A DNA stretch of 14,217 nucleotides, from the NCBI GenBank assembly GCA_013824055.1, contig PNNE01000101.1:1-14217 (forward strand), written 5' to 3'. The notes under the pieces were generated by a model. That model worked only from the letters and a program-made list of their open reading frames with translations. It did not search any database and had not been told where the DNA came from. This document shows, piece after piece, positions 1 to 6,537 of this stretch. The stretch comes from Rhodobacter sp. (GTDB lineage: Bacteria > Pseudomonadota > Alphaproteobacteria > Rhodobacterales > Rhodobacteraceae). Every line of letters begins with the position of its first letter. Within the stretch, counting starts at the first letter, position 1. The translations under genes were made by a program, and so were the position numbers.

Positions 1-1049
1 CGCTGGACGGCCTGGCCATGACCTCGGACCCCCGCCACGCCCTGCAACGACAGGTGGACCTGATGGCGGCCGAAGGTCTCCACCCTGCCGGAGCCTTCGA
101 GCTGGAGTTCTTCCTCCTCGACCCCGAGCGTGGCCCAGACGGCAAGATGCAGCCCGCCCGCGACGTGCTCGACCGCCGCAAGTCCGCCAAGACCGAGGTC
201 TATTCGGTCGACCACCTGCACGGGATGCTGCCCCTGTTCAGCGACATCTACGCCGGAGCGGCGAAGGCGGGCATCCAGGCCGAGACGCTGATCTCGGAAT
301 ACGCCCCCGGCCAGTACGAACTGACGCTGCACTACCGCGAAAACGTGATGCAGGCCGCCGACGACCTGATGCGCCTCAAGCGCATCGTCCGCGCCCAGGC
401 CCGCGCGCATGGTGTCGTCGCCTGCTTCATGGCCAAGCCGAACGAGAATTACGCGGGCTCGGGCATGCATTTCCACGTCTCGCTGCTGGACGACAAGGGC
501 CAGAACGTCTTCATCGAGGACCAGGTGGGCAAGTGGAACCCCACCATCCTGCACGCTCTGGGCGGCCTCAAGCAGACGATGGCGGAATCGATGCTGGTCT
601 TCGCCCCCCACGCCAACTCCTGGCGCCGCTTCGCCAGCCAGTCCTACGCGCCGGTTTCCCCGACCTGGGGCGTCAACAACCGCTCGGTCGCGCTGCGCAT
701 CCCGGCGGGGGACGTCAAGGCCCGCCGGATCGAACACCGCCCGGCAGGCGTGGACGCGAACCCCTATCTGGTTGCCGCGACCGTGCTGGCCGGGGTGCGC
801 AAGGGCATGGCCGAAGCCATCGACCCCGGCCCCGAAACCACCGGCAACGGCTACGAGGACGAAGGCAGCGCCGCGATCCCGACCGATTGGAAATCCGCCA
901 TCGACGCCGCAAGGCGCTCGGACTTCCTGAAGGACGCCCTGGGCGAGGACATGCACCGCACCTTCACCGCGATCATGGCCGCCGAATACGCGCGGGTGAT
1001 GCGGACGGTCAGCGAAGTGGACTTCGACCTTTACCTGCACACGGTGTGA
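1..1049 (+). CDS. Glutamine synthetase family protein (5' partial)
   Basis: An ATP-dependent gamma-glutamyl ligase of the glutamine synthetase fold, acting in the cytoplasm; close relatives join glutamate to ammonia or to amines such as putrescine (PuuA type). The frame is open from base 3 with no stop, so the gene begins before the window; about 348 residues are visible against roughly 450 in the family, so the N-terminal beta-grasp domain is mostly missing. Counting from the first internal Met at 18, the sequence shows the metal-binding ELE (28-30), EYAPGQYE (94-101), GSGMHFH (147-153), an arginine-rich NSWRRF and the NNRSVALRIP loop, all typical of the catalytic barrel. It ends ten bases before a double hairpin and converges with the CbiX-like gene. 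The substrate cannot be told from sequence alone: the class is certain, and a gamma-glutamylpolyamine synthetase role is an inference. Confidence 0.9.
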   Translation, partial: LDGLAMTSDPRHALQRQVDLMAAEGLHPAGAFELEFFLLDPERGPDGKMQPARDVLDRRKSAKTEVYSVDHLHGMLPLFSDIYAGAAKAGIQAETLISEYAPGQYELTLHYRENVMQAADDLMRLKRIVRAQARAHGVVACFMAKPNENYAGSGMHFHVSLLDDKGQNVFIEDQVGKWNPTILHALGGLKQTMAESMLVFAPHANSWRRFASQSYAPVSPTWGVNNRSVALRIPAGDVKARRIEHRPAGVDANPYLVAATVLAGVRKGMAEAIDPGPETTGNGYEDEGSAAIPTDWKSAIDAARRSDFLKDALGEDMHRTFTAIMAAEYARVMRTVSEVDFDLYLHTV

Positions 1050-1057
1050 AGGCAGGC

Positions 1058-1102
1058 GCAAAAGTTTTTGAAAACTTTTGCAAAATCCTTTGAAGGATTT
1101 TG
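1058..1102. terminator. Tandem double hairpin between convergent genes
   Basis: Two perfect inverted repeats sit back to back and share one base. The first has 11-bp arms (GCAAAAGTTTT and its complement, 1058-1068 and 1071-1081). The second has 10-bp arms (CAAAATCCTT and its complement, 1081-1090 and 1093-1102). Both have only TG between the arms. The AT-rich arms stand out from the GC-rich surroundings and give U-rich 3' flanks on either strand. Lying between the glutamine synthetase stop and the CbiX-like stop, they most likely work as a bidirectional terminator; each arm pair could also form a cruciform. Confidence 0.75.
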
Positions 1103-1103
1103 T

Positions 1104-1796
1104 TCACCGCGCCCACCGGCAGGCCCCGGAACAGACCGGCACGCCCCGCGCAATCGCCGCGGCGATGATCCCGGGCACGCGCGCGTCAAGCCCAACCGGC
1201 GGCAGGATGCGCCCTGTGAAACCGGCCTCTGCCAGCGCCTGCGGAAGATCGTCGCTGACATGCCCGCCCTCGGCCGCAAAGAACGGCAGGCAGATCCCGC
1301 CCCGCCCTGTCAGGGTGGAAAGCTGCGGCTCCTGATCGATGAACCCCGCTGCCACCTCGGCCCCCGTTTCCCCCGCGATCCGCCCTGCCACATGAGCCGC
1401 AATGTCGGACGGCACCGAGGACTTGAACGACCCGTGCGCCGCAAGGATGACGTCGCGCGCCGCAGCCTCGCGCACCAGCGTCACGCAAAGGTCATGGACG
1501 GCAGGGTCGCAGCCGAAGGGCTCCAGCACCACCCAGCCCGTCCCGCCCGCCTCGGCCAGGCGCTTCGGGATCTGGACCCTGGTGAACCAGCCCCCGGCCA
1601 TGAACATCGGGAACACCACCCCCCCGGACCGCCCCGTCACTGCCCTTGCCATCGCGGCGGGCTCGGCCAGGGTCGCGGCCCCGACCGACCACCCAGGCAG
1701 CACCGCTTCCACCCGCGCCGCCAAAGCCTCCAGGGCGGCCCCGGCGGGGCGGGGGTCGGAGGGTTGGCCGTGGGCCACGATCAGGGCGTGCTTCAT
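1104..1796 (-). CDS. CbiX/SirB-like sirohydrochlorin chelatase family protein
   Basis: A 230-residue protein of the class II chelatase fold (CbiX/SirB), whose members insert cobalt or iron into sirohydrochlorin for cobalamin or siroheme synthesis in the cytoplasm. Two repeated halves are visible, each opening with the metal-binding AHG motif: IVAHG (His9) at the start and ILAAHGS (His121) in the second half. The length fits a two-domain CbiX. It lies 31 bases downstream of the Rieske oxygenase on the same strand, so the two are probably co-transcribed. There is no clear Shine-Dalgarno site before the start, so it may rely on translation from the upstream gene. No other cobalamin or siroheme gene is in view; a role in heme-type or metal supply is therefore only an inference. 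Family membership is fairly sure, substrate unknown. Confidence 0.8.
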   Translation of the reverse strand: MKHALIVAHGQPSDPRPAGAALEALAARVEAVLPGWSVGAATLAEPAAMARAVTGRSGGVVFPMFMAGGWFTRVQIPKRLAEAGGTGWVVLEPFGCDPAVHDLCVTLVREAAARDVILAAHGSFKSSVPSDIAAHVAGRIAGETGAEVAAGFIDQEPQLSTLTGRGGICLPFFAAEGGHVSDDLPQALAEAGFTGRILPPVGLDARVPGIIAAAIARGVPVCSGACRWAR

Positions 1797-1827
1797 GCGC
1801 CGAAAGGTGACGCCGCGCGCCGGAAGG

Positions 1828-2964
1828 TCAACCCCCCGGCATCCGGCTGGCGATGTAGCGGGCGAAATCGTAATTCGGCCGCTCCAGATGGCTGAGCGGC
1901 CCCGGAGCCGACATCCCCGCGCAAAGTCCCTGCCAGACCCGCTCGACGCAGCCCTTGTCCTCGACGTTCACGTCGTCCAGCAGGGCCTTCACGGAGGCCA
2001 GATGCCGCTCGGCCTCGGGGTCGGCCGCCCAGTCCGCCGCCATCCCGCCGCCGAACAGCACGCCCACCTGCCCCGGCCCCTTCGGCGTCAGGCTGAGGTA
2101 CCAGAAGTACCCCGGCGTCAGGGTTATCAGCAGCGCGGGATAGATCGACAGAAGCCAGGTGATCCGCCGCTGATCGCCGGTGAGCTGCACATTCGACGGA
2201 TGCGCCAAAGACAGCGGGATCGTGTCGTTCTTGATGATCCAGTGGTAGTTGAAGGCCGCCAGACCCTCGGGGCAGGTCATCTGCATCAGGTCGACCGAGC
2301 CGCCGATGGTGCCCTGGTGGCAGACTGGCAGGTGGTAACTTTCCATGAAGTTCTCGGCCAGCACCTTCCAGTTGGTGTCCCAGGTGAATTCCTCGCGGAA
2401 CGCCTCGACGTAACTGCCCATGTCCAGATAGCCGACCAGCGCCTCGACCTCGGCAAGCGCCTCGGTCGGCGGCGGCGCCTCCGGGTTCAGGGTGACGAGA
2501 ATCCAGCCCAGCCAGTCCTCGACCCGGACGGCGGGCAGACGGATGTCCTCCTTGCAGAACCCCTCGTTCAGCCCCATCGCCGGGGCCCCGCGCAGCGAGC
2601 CGTCCAGGTTGTAGGTCCAGGCGTGATAGGGGCAGACGATCGACCGCACATGGCCGCGCCCTTCCAGCAACGTGCTCATCCGGTGGCGGCAGACGTTCGA
2701 CATGCCGCGCAACACGCCATCCCGGTCGCGCAGGATGATCACCGGCTCTTTGGCGATGGTCATCGTCAGATAGTCGCCGGGGTTCGGCAGGGCATCCGCA
2801 CGGCCCGCACAGAGCCAGTCCTTCGCGAACACATGCTCTTCCTCGGCCCTGGCGAAATCCGGCGAGGTATAGACCGATTTCGGCATTGCCCGCGCCCGTT
2901 CGAAAGGCACCGCGACATTGGCGCGCAACTCGGCAATCGCAAGCGAGGGATCGTGCTGGGTCAT
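1828..2964 (-). CDS. Rieske non-heme iron oxygenase, alpha subunit
   Basis: A 378-residue large subunit of an aromatic-ring-hydroxylating or demethylating oxygenase. The Rieske [2Fe-2S] centre is CxH (Cys92, His94) and CPYH (Cys111, His114). The mononuclear iron site is NFMESYHLPVCH with His211 and His216, and Asp336 in the VEDKGCVERV stretch is the likely third ligand. The start at 2964 is chosen because AGGAGGT lies five bases upstream; an upstream extension of the frame lacks any such site and overlaps the esterase gene. No ferredoxin, reductase or beta subunit is nearby, so electrons must come from elsewhere. The gene is followed by the CbiX-like gene and preceded, 64 bases upstream, by the SGNH hydrolase. 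The catalytic class is certain; substrate (ring, quaternary amine or other) cannot be read from the sequence. Confidence 0.92.
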   Translation of the reverse strand: MTQHDPSLAIAELRANVAVPFERARAMPKSVYTSPDFARAEEEHVFAKDWLCAGRADALPNPGDYLTMTIAKEPVIILRDRDGVLRGMSNVCRHRMSTLLEGRGHVRSIVCPYHAWTYNLDGSLRGAPAMGLNEGFCKEDIRLPAVRVEDWLGWILVTLNPEAPPPTEALAEVEALVGYLDMGSYVEAFREEFTWDTNWKVLAENFMESYHLPVCHQGTIGGSVDLMQMTCPEGLAAFNYHWIIKNDTIPLSLAHPSNVQLTGDQRRITWLLSIYPALLITLTPGYFWYLSLTPKGPGQVGVLFGGGMAADWAADPEAERHLASVKALLDDVNVEDKGCVERVWQGLCAGMSAPGPLSHLERPNYDFARYIASRMPGG

Positions 2965-3028
2965 GCGGCACCTCCTGCTGTGACTTTGCGCCGGCAGGAC
3001 CGGTCGTTCCAGCAAAAACCCGACATGC

Positions 3029-3670
3029 CTAACCGAAATGCGCCCGGATCGCGGCCGCAAAGGCCGCGGCCAGCACAGGATTGGCCTCGGCATCGTAGTG
3101 GATGCCGTCGATCGGCGACACCGTGACCAGCTTTCCCGCATCCAGGAACGGCACCCCCACCCGCCGCGACGCGGCTTCGATCTCGTCGGCCAGCGCGTCG
3201 GATTTTGCCGCCCCGCCCGCGAACATTCCTGCCAGGCAGCCGACCTCCCGGATCGGCGGCGGCGCCACCAGCAGCACCCCCGGAGCACCGTTCCCCGGTC
3301 CGGACCCCGAGCTCAGGATCACCCGGACCAGCCGCTCCAGCGACAGGGCGATGTCGCAGGCGTTGACCGAAAACCGCTCTTTCAGGTCGTTGGTTCCCAG
3401 CATGACCAGCACCAGGTCCAGCGGCTTGTGGCTTTCCAAGAGCGCGGGCAGCACTGTCAGCCCGTTGCGATGCGCGCCCTCGACCGGATCGTCATGCACC
3501 GTCGTGCGGCCCGGATGGCCCTCGGCGATCACCTCCCAGTCCGGCAAAAGCCTTGCCAGCCGTCCGGCCCAGCGTTCGTCGCGGTCGAACCGGCCACCGA
3601 AGCCAAGGTCGGGCATCGGCATCGTGCCGTGTGTGTTGCTGTCGCCGAACAACAGGATCGTGCGTGTCAT
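3029..3670 (-). CDS. SGNH/GDSL hydrolase, arylesterase/acyltransferase type
   Basis: A 213-residue serine esterase of the SGNH family, without a signal peptide, so probably cytoplasmic. The blocks are in order: GDSNTHG with nucleophile Ser11, the block II glycine in GHPGRTT (Gly54), LGTND (91-95), and the catalytic pair in DGIHY (Asp188, His191). Length and the phrases DLVLVMLGTND, VAPPPI and VPFLDAG closely match the group that contains the Mycobacterium smegmatis acyltransferase/arylesterase MsAcT. The start at 3670 is chosen because GGAGGAGGG lies just upstream; the frame remains open further upstream but without a second such site. It heads a possible minus-strand operon with the Rieske and CbiX-like genes. 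The natural ester is unknown. Confidence 0.9.
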   Translation of the reverse strand: MTRTILLFGDSNTHGTMPMPDLGFGGRFDRDERWAGRLARLLPDWEVIAEGHPGRTTVHDDPVEGAHRNGLTVLPALLESHKPLDLVLVMLGTNDLKERFSVNACDIALSLERLVRVILSSGSGPGNGAPGVLLVAPPPIREVGCLAGMFAGGAAKSDALADEIEAASRRVGVPFLDAGKLVTVSPIDGIHYDAEANPVLAAAFAAAIRAHFG

Positions 3671-3766
3671 GATTCCCTCCTCCGGGTGCGGCGAGGTTAT
3701 CCCCTTGGCGCCCTGGGATGAACGGGAATTCCGTCCCGCAGCGCGGCAGATCCGGCAGCAAGATGA

Positions 3767-4107
3767 TTGACGTACCTCAGTCAGCCGCGGATCCTTGGCC
3801 CAGGAAACCTGGAGCCCATCTTGCGGCCGGATGTCAACCATATCGCCCGCGAGGCTGGGGTCAGTCTCGCTACGGTCGAAGTGTTCTGAACGCACGTCCC
3901 GGCGTGCGGGAAAAGACCGCAAAGGCCGTGAACGACGCCATTGCCAGGCTGGGCTATGTGCGCGACCTGACGGCGGCGAACCTGGCGCGCAGCCGAAACT
4001 ACCGGATGGCCGTCATCCTGCCTGAAACCGAAAGCCAAATCATTCAATCCCTTGCCGCCGCTCTGGCCGAGGCCGGGCAAGCCGCCTCCACCAGCCGGAC
4101 CCGGATC
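3767..4107 (+). pseudogene. LacI-family regulator remnant (N-terminal part, frameshifted)
   Basis: The helix-turn-helix of a LacI-type repressor is readable in two frames. The first part reads DVNHIAREAGVSLATV (around 3830-3876) and then stops at a TGA. One frame over, the text continues as VLNARPGVREKTAKAVNDAI, followed by LGYVRDLTAANLARS and the start of the effector-binding domain (MAVILPE). Restoring one base between 3877 and 3882 rejoins them as a normal ATVERVLNARPG. There is no ATG start in the first frame, only TTG at 3767 or 3821, and about 110 of the usual 330-350 residues remain. The remnant then runs without a stop straight into the permease reading frame. It is clearly non-functional as a repressor and was presumably the local regulator of the broken sugar operon. 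Confidence 0.7.
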
Positions 4108-5051
4108 ATGCCCAACCCCATCGACATCGCCGCACAGGCCACGCCACCGACCCTCGCCCGCAAGGTCCGTGGCCTGTCGGACCGCAGCATCGCGTGGATC
4201 TTCGTGGCCCCACGATCTTCCTTCTGCTCGCGATCAACATCTTTCCGCTGATCTGGACCATCCGGCTCAGCCTCACCGACTACGCCGCCAACCGCCCGAA
4301 CCGCGAGGTCGCATGGGTCGGCCTGCGCAACTACGAGCGCACCCTGACCGACGAAGGCACCTGGGCGAACATGACCACCACGGCGCATTTCCTGATCTGG
4401 ACGATCTTCTTCCAGGTCGTGATCGGCTTCACGCTCGCCTGGCTCATCAACCGCAAGTTCAAGGGCAATGACATCCTGACGACGCTGATCGTCGTGCCGA
4501 TGATGCTGTCCCCCGCCGTCGTCGGCAACTTCTGCACCTTCCTCTGCCAGCCGCAGATCGGGATGGTGAACTACATCGTCGAGTTCTTGACCGGCATCCC
4601 CGCCTCCAGCTTTTCCATGCTCGGACCCGGCGGCCTTGCACCCTGGGCGATCATCATCGTCGACACCTGGATGTGGACCCCCTTCGTCATGCCGATCTGC
4701 CTTGCCGGCCTGCGGTCGATCCCCGACTACATCCACGAGGCCGCCGAGGTCGACCGCGCTTCGCAATGGCGGCAGTTCTGGACGATCACGTTGCCGATGG
4801 TGTTGCCTTTTCTCATGGTGGCAGTGCTGTTCCGCGGCATCTAGACCTTCAAGATGTTCGATATGGTCAATCTGCTGACTGGCGGCGGCCCCGGGAACGA
4901 GACGCTTCTGACCTCGATCGACCTCAAGCGCGAAGCCTTCGAGAAGTGGCGCACCGGCTATTCCTCGGCCTACGCGATCATCCTCTTCGTCACCGTCTTC
5001 GGCCTCGTCTCGATCTACGTGAAGGCCCTGAACAGGGTGACGGAGCGGTGA
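4108..5051 (+). pseudogene. Sugar ABC transporter permease (MalF type), frameshifted and with in-frame stop
   Basis: An inner-membrane permease of a carbohydrate ABC transporter. The N-terminus MPNPIDIAAQAT... to WIFVAP is read in one frame, then near 4205-4210 the frame changes and continues TIFLLLAINIFPLIWTI; loss of one C from a C run explains it. The EAA loop that docks the ATPase is intact (EAAEVDRASQWRQF then TITLP), with hydrophobic segments before and after. A TAG at 4842-4844 interrupts FRGI-TFKMFDMVNLL, where relatives carry a polar residue such as Gln or Glu (CAG or GAG to TAG). The rest, through LLTGGGPGNETLL to VKALNRVTER, is well preserved. Repaired length would be about 314 residues, normal for the family. 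The good conservation suggests recent decay or sequence error rather than an ancient relic. Confidence 0.85.
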
Positions 5052-5072
5052 TGACCCCGACACCCCCGAAAC

Positions 5073-5155
5073 CCCGTCCCGGGCTTGACCCGGGACCTCT
5101 TTCCCCCAACTGCACCCGGCCCGACAGGAGGCCCCGGGTCGGGCCCGGGGCGGGT
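5073..5155. repeat. Inverted pair of CCCGGG palindromic repeats (BIME-like)
   Basis: Two 27-base palindromic units, 5073-5099 and 5129-5155, lie in opposite orientation. The first contains GTCCCGGG-CTTGA-CCCGGGAC, the second GCCCCGGG-TCGG-CCCGGGGC. The reverse complement of the second matches most positions of the first (shared CCCG, CCCGGG, GACCCGGG and CCT). Units of this type are scattered between genes in many alphaproteobacteria; here they separate the stop of the first permease from the Shine-Dalgarno site (AGGAG, 5161-5165) of the second, where an operon would normally be tight. They could stabilise upstream RNA or attract insertion elements. Confidence 0.75.
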
Positions 5156-5172
5156 CTCCCAGGAGCGCACCC

Positions 5173-5421
5173 ATGAGCGCCTATTCCGTCACCGAACCGT
5201 CGAAGGTCTCGAAATGGGCCGCGGGCCTGCTGGTCACGCTCTACACGATCATCACCCTTCTGCCGCTCGTCTGGATCATCTCCACCAGCTTCAAGACCGG
5301 GCCGGACTCGATCTCCTACCCGCCGAAGGTCTTCTTCGACCCGACGGTCGAGGGCTGCGTCAACCTTTTCACCACCCGCACCCGCCTGCCGTCTCGGAGC
5401 TTGAAACCTTGCCGCCCCCCG
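5173..5421 (+). pseudogene. Sugar ABC transporter permease (MalG type), truncated
   Basis: The start of the second membrane permease of the same broken importer. It opens with AGGAG seven bases before ATG, then MSAYSVTEPSKVSKWAAG, a first membrane segment (LLVTLYTIITLLPLVWII) and the family-typical FKTGPDSISYPPKVFF, ending around VNLFTTRTR. After about 75 residues the match is lost from this frame; one frame over, VSELETLPPP (about 5391-5420) could be its continuation. At 5422 the sequence changes to what looks like an IS21-type end. About 200 residues including all later membrane segments and the EAA loop are absent, so it cannot function. Confidence 0.8.
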
Positions 5422-5570
5422 TGTAAATGCTGGACCAAATTTCCCCGGAAGTGCTGGCGCAAAATTCCCCGCCTTGCGGGTGTGGCGATCAGCCATGCAT
5501 GTGATGGGCGCCTCCGTTTTTCGGCGGCCGACCGCGACGTTTGGGTGGTGGCGGCGGGGTGATGGTTGCG
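5422..5570. mobile_element. Possible end of an IS21-family insertion sequence
   Basis: From 5422 the sequence reads TGTAAATGCTGGACC, followed by two imperfect direct repeats 24 bases apart: CTGGACCAAATTTCCCC and CTGGCGCAAAATTCCCC. A TG terminus and repeated blocks of this kind near the end are typical of IS21-family elements. On the minus strand, just inside, a reading frame ends at 5489 with a basic PKRRGRPPKNGG tail, which may be the last codons of a transposase or helper gene. No istA or istB body remains. The first base of the element coincides with the loss of the permease. Assignment is from pattern memory only; it could be another repeat class. Confidence 0.4.
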
Positions 5571-5590
5571 TGCGAGCGCGTGTGCTCTGG

Positions 5591-5895
5591 GATAAGGTCG
5601 GCGTGGTGGCGCCGCCGATAGCTGGCACCCTCACCTGGAGCATCGACGCGGCCCGCATCGCCCGGTCCCGGCGCGCCGGGGCACGGGTCGGTGTCCAGGT
5701 CGGTTCCGCCGAAGGCGCTCGGCAGGCCGGGGCCATGCTCGGCAGCCGCTTCCTTGCCTCGCACGAGGCCGCCACGCATCCGTACGACAGGGCCACCTGA
5801 TCGCCGCCAAGGCCGAGGACACCGCCTTCACCAACTGCTTCGACACCGACTGGCCCCATGCCATGCACCGGGCCCTGACCCTAATCTTCGCTTAA
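5591..5895 (+). pseudogene. Nitronate monooxygenase-like remnant
   Basis: A decayed piece of a flavin-dependent nitronate monooxygenase (2-nitropropane dioxygenase family). In one frame it reads RRAGARVGVQVGSAEGARQ and then MLGSRFLASHEAATHP, the latter matching the GSRF-x-A-x-E stretch of the phosphate-binding end of the barrel. The frame then closes at 5798-5800, but one frame over the text continues LIAAKAEDTAFTNCFDTDWP to HAMHRAL, ending at TAA 5893-5895; this resembles the C-terminal EDT...FD-x-x-WPDAPHR region of the family. Restoring one base near 5793-5796 would join them. The middle of the barrel and the whole N-terminal half are missing. The C-terminal match is the firmer part. Confidence 0.5.
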
Positions 5896-5919
5896 TCCTG
5901 CGGCACTTTCACCTTAATG
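5882..5919 (+). promoter_or_regulatory. Phased TAAT direct repeats, possible OmpR-family operator
   Basis: TAATC at 5882-5886 and 5893-5897 and TAATG at 5915-5919 are spaced 11 and 22 bases, i.e. on one face of the helix. Direct repeats in 11-base steps are the usual target geometry of OmpR/PhoB-type response regulators. The block lies about 55 bases upstream of the exported-protein gene, which itself converges on an OmpR-type regulator. No clear -35 is seen, as is common for promoters activated by such regulators. Function is inferred. Confidence 0.35.
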
Positions 5920-5973
5920 CAACTGTCCCATCTTTGGTTCATCGATCACCGTCCAATGAATGGGAGCCACACT

Positions 5974-6537
5974 ATGAAGACCACCAAACCGCTGCTCGTT
6001 GCCACGCTTGCCCTTGGGCTCGCCGCGCCCGCCTTTGCCACAACGGCGACCGTGATGGACCGAGGGCTGACGCAGGCAGAGGTCGAGGCGGCACAGGTCG
6101 CATGGGGCGAGGCGCTGGTCGCCATTTCCACCGCTCATGAGACCGAAGGCCCGGAGGCCGCCAAGGTCCTGGCCGAACAGGTCCTCGACACTGCCTATGG
6201 CTATGGCCTTGGCCCGGTCCTGTTCAAGCCGACCCTGACCGAAGCGCCCCAGACATTCCGCACCACAAAGGAAGGTGCGCTGGCCTATTTCGTCGGCCAG
6301 AACCCGGATTTCCCCGATGACACCGGTTTTGCGCTGAAAGGCTGGACGGATGTCCAGATCGAGAACGCGGCCATCTTCATCGACGGAAACGTCGCCAAGA
6401 CGATGGGCAATGTGATGATCACCAACAAGGACGGCTCGGTCACCACCGTCGACAAGACCTGGGGCTTTGTCCGCGACACTGAAGGTGCGCTGCGGATCGT
6501 CCTGCACCACTCGTCGCTGCCCTATACCGCCAACTGA
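5974..6537 (+). CDS. Exported SnoaL/NTF2-like protein of unknown function
   Basis: A 187-residue protein starting with a typical Sec signal peptide: KTTK, a hydrophobic core (LLVATLALGLAAPAFA) and probable cleavage after AFA (residue 22). The start at 5974 is preferred over one 19 codons upstream because GGGAG lies seven bases before it and the signal peptide begins there. The mature part (VEAAQVAWGEALVAIS..., GYGLGPVLFKPTL, GFALKGW, TTVDKTWGFVRD, RIVLHHSSLPY) resembles the small alpha+beta cone fold of SnoaL/NTF2 proteins and a family widespread in Rhodobacterales. Relatives are sometimes labelled phosphoribosyl-AMP cyclohydrolase, but the Cys/His metal motifs of HisI are absent. Its 3' end overlaps the response regulator gene on the other strand by 16 bases. 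Location is probably periplasmic; no activity can be assigned. Confidence 0.75.
   Translation: MKTTKPLLVATLALGLAAPAFATTATVMDRGLTQAEVEAAQVAWGEALVAISTAHETEGPEAAKVLAEQVLDTAYGYGLGPVLFKPTLTEAPQTFRTTKEGALAYFVGQNPDFPDDTGFALKGWTDVQIENAAIFIDGNVAKTMGNVMITNKDGSVTTVDKTWGFVRDTEGALRIVLHHSSLPYTAN

Noticed and set aside
1402..3126. 574-codon open frame on the plus strand
   Set aside because: Antisense to the CbiX-like and Rieske genes, with no recognisable motif or ribosome-binding site.
2965..3288. N-terminal extension of the Rieske protein by 108 residues
   Set aside because: The extension is Arg/Cys/Trp-rich, overlaps the esterase gene and lacks a ribosome-binding site; a strong AGGAGGT precedes the inner start at 2964.
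3671..3922. N-terminal extension of the SGNH hydrolase
   Set aside because: The family begins at MTRTILLFGDS and GGAGGAGGG is placed for that start; the extension overlaps the LacI remnant.
4044..5174. 376-codon minus-strand frame over the permease remnant
   Set aside because: Highly charged low-complexity text (runs of Asp, Glu, His, Gly) typical of antisense frames in GC-rich DNA; the plus strand carries clear permease sequence.
5974..6537. HisI (phosphoribosyl-AMP cyclohydrolase) identity for the exported protein
   Set aside because: It has a signal peptide and lacks the conserved Cys/His metal ligands of HisI.
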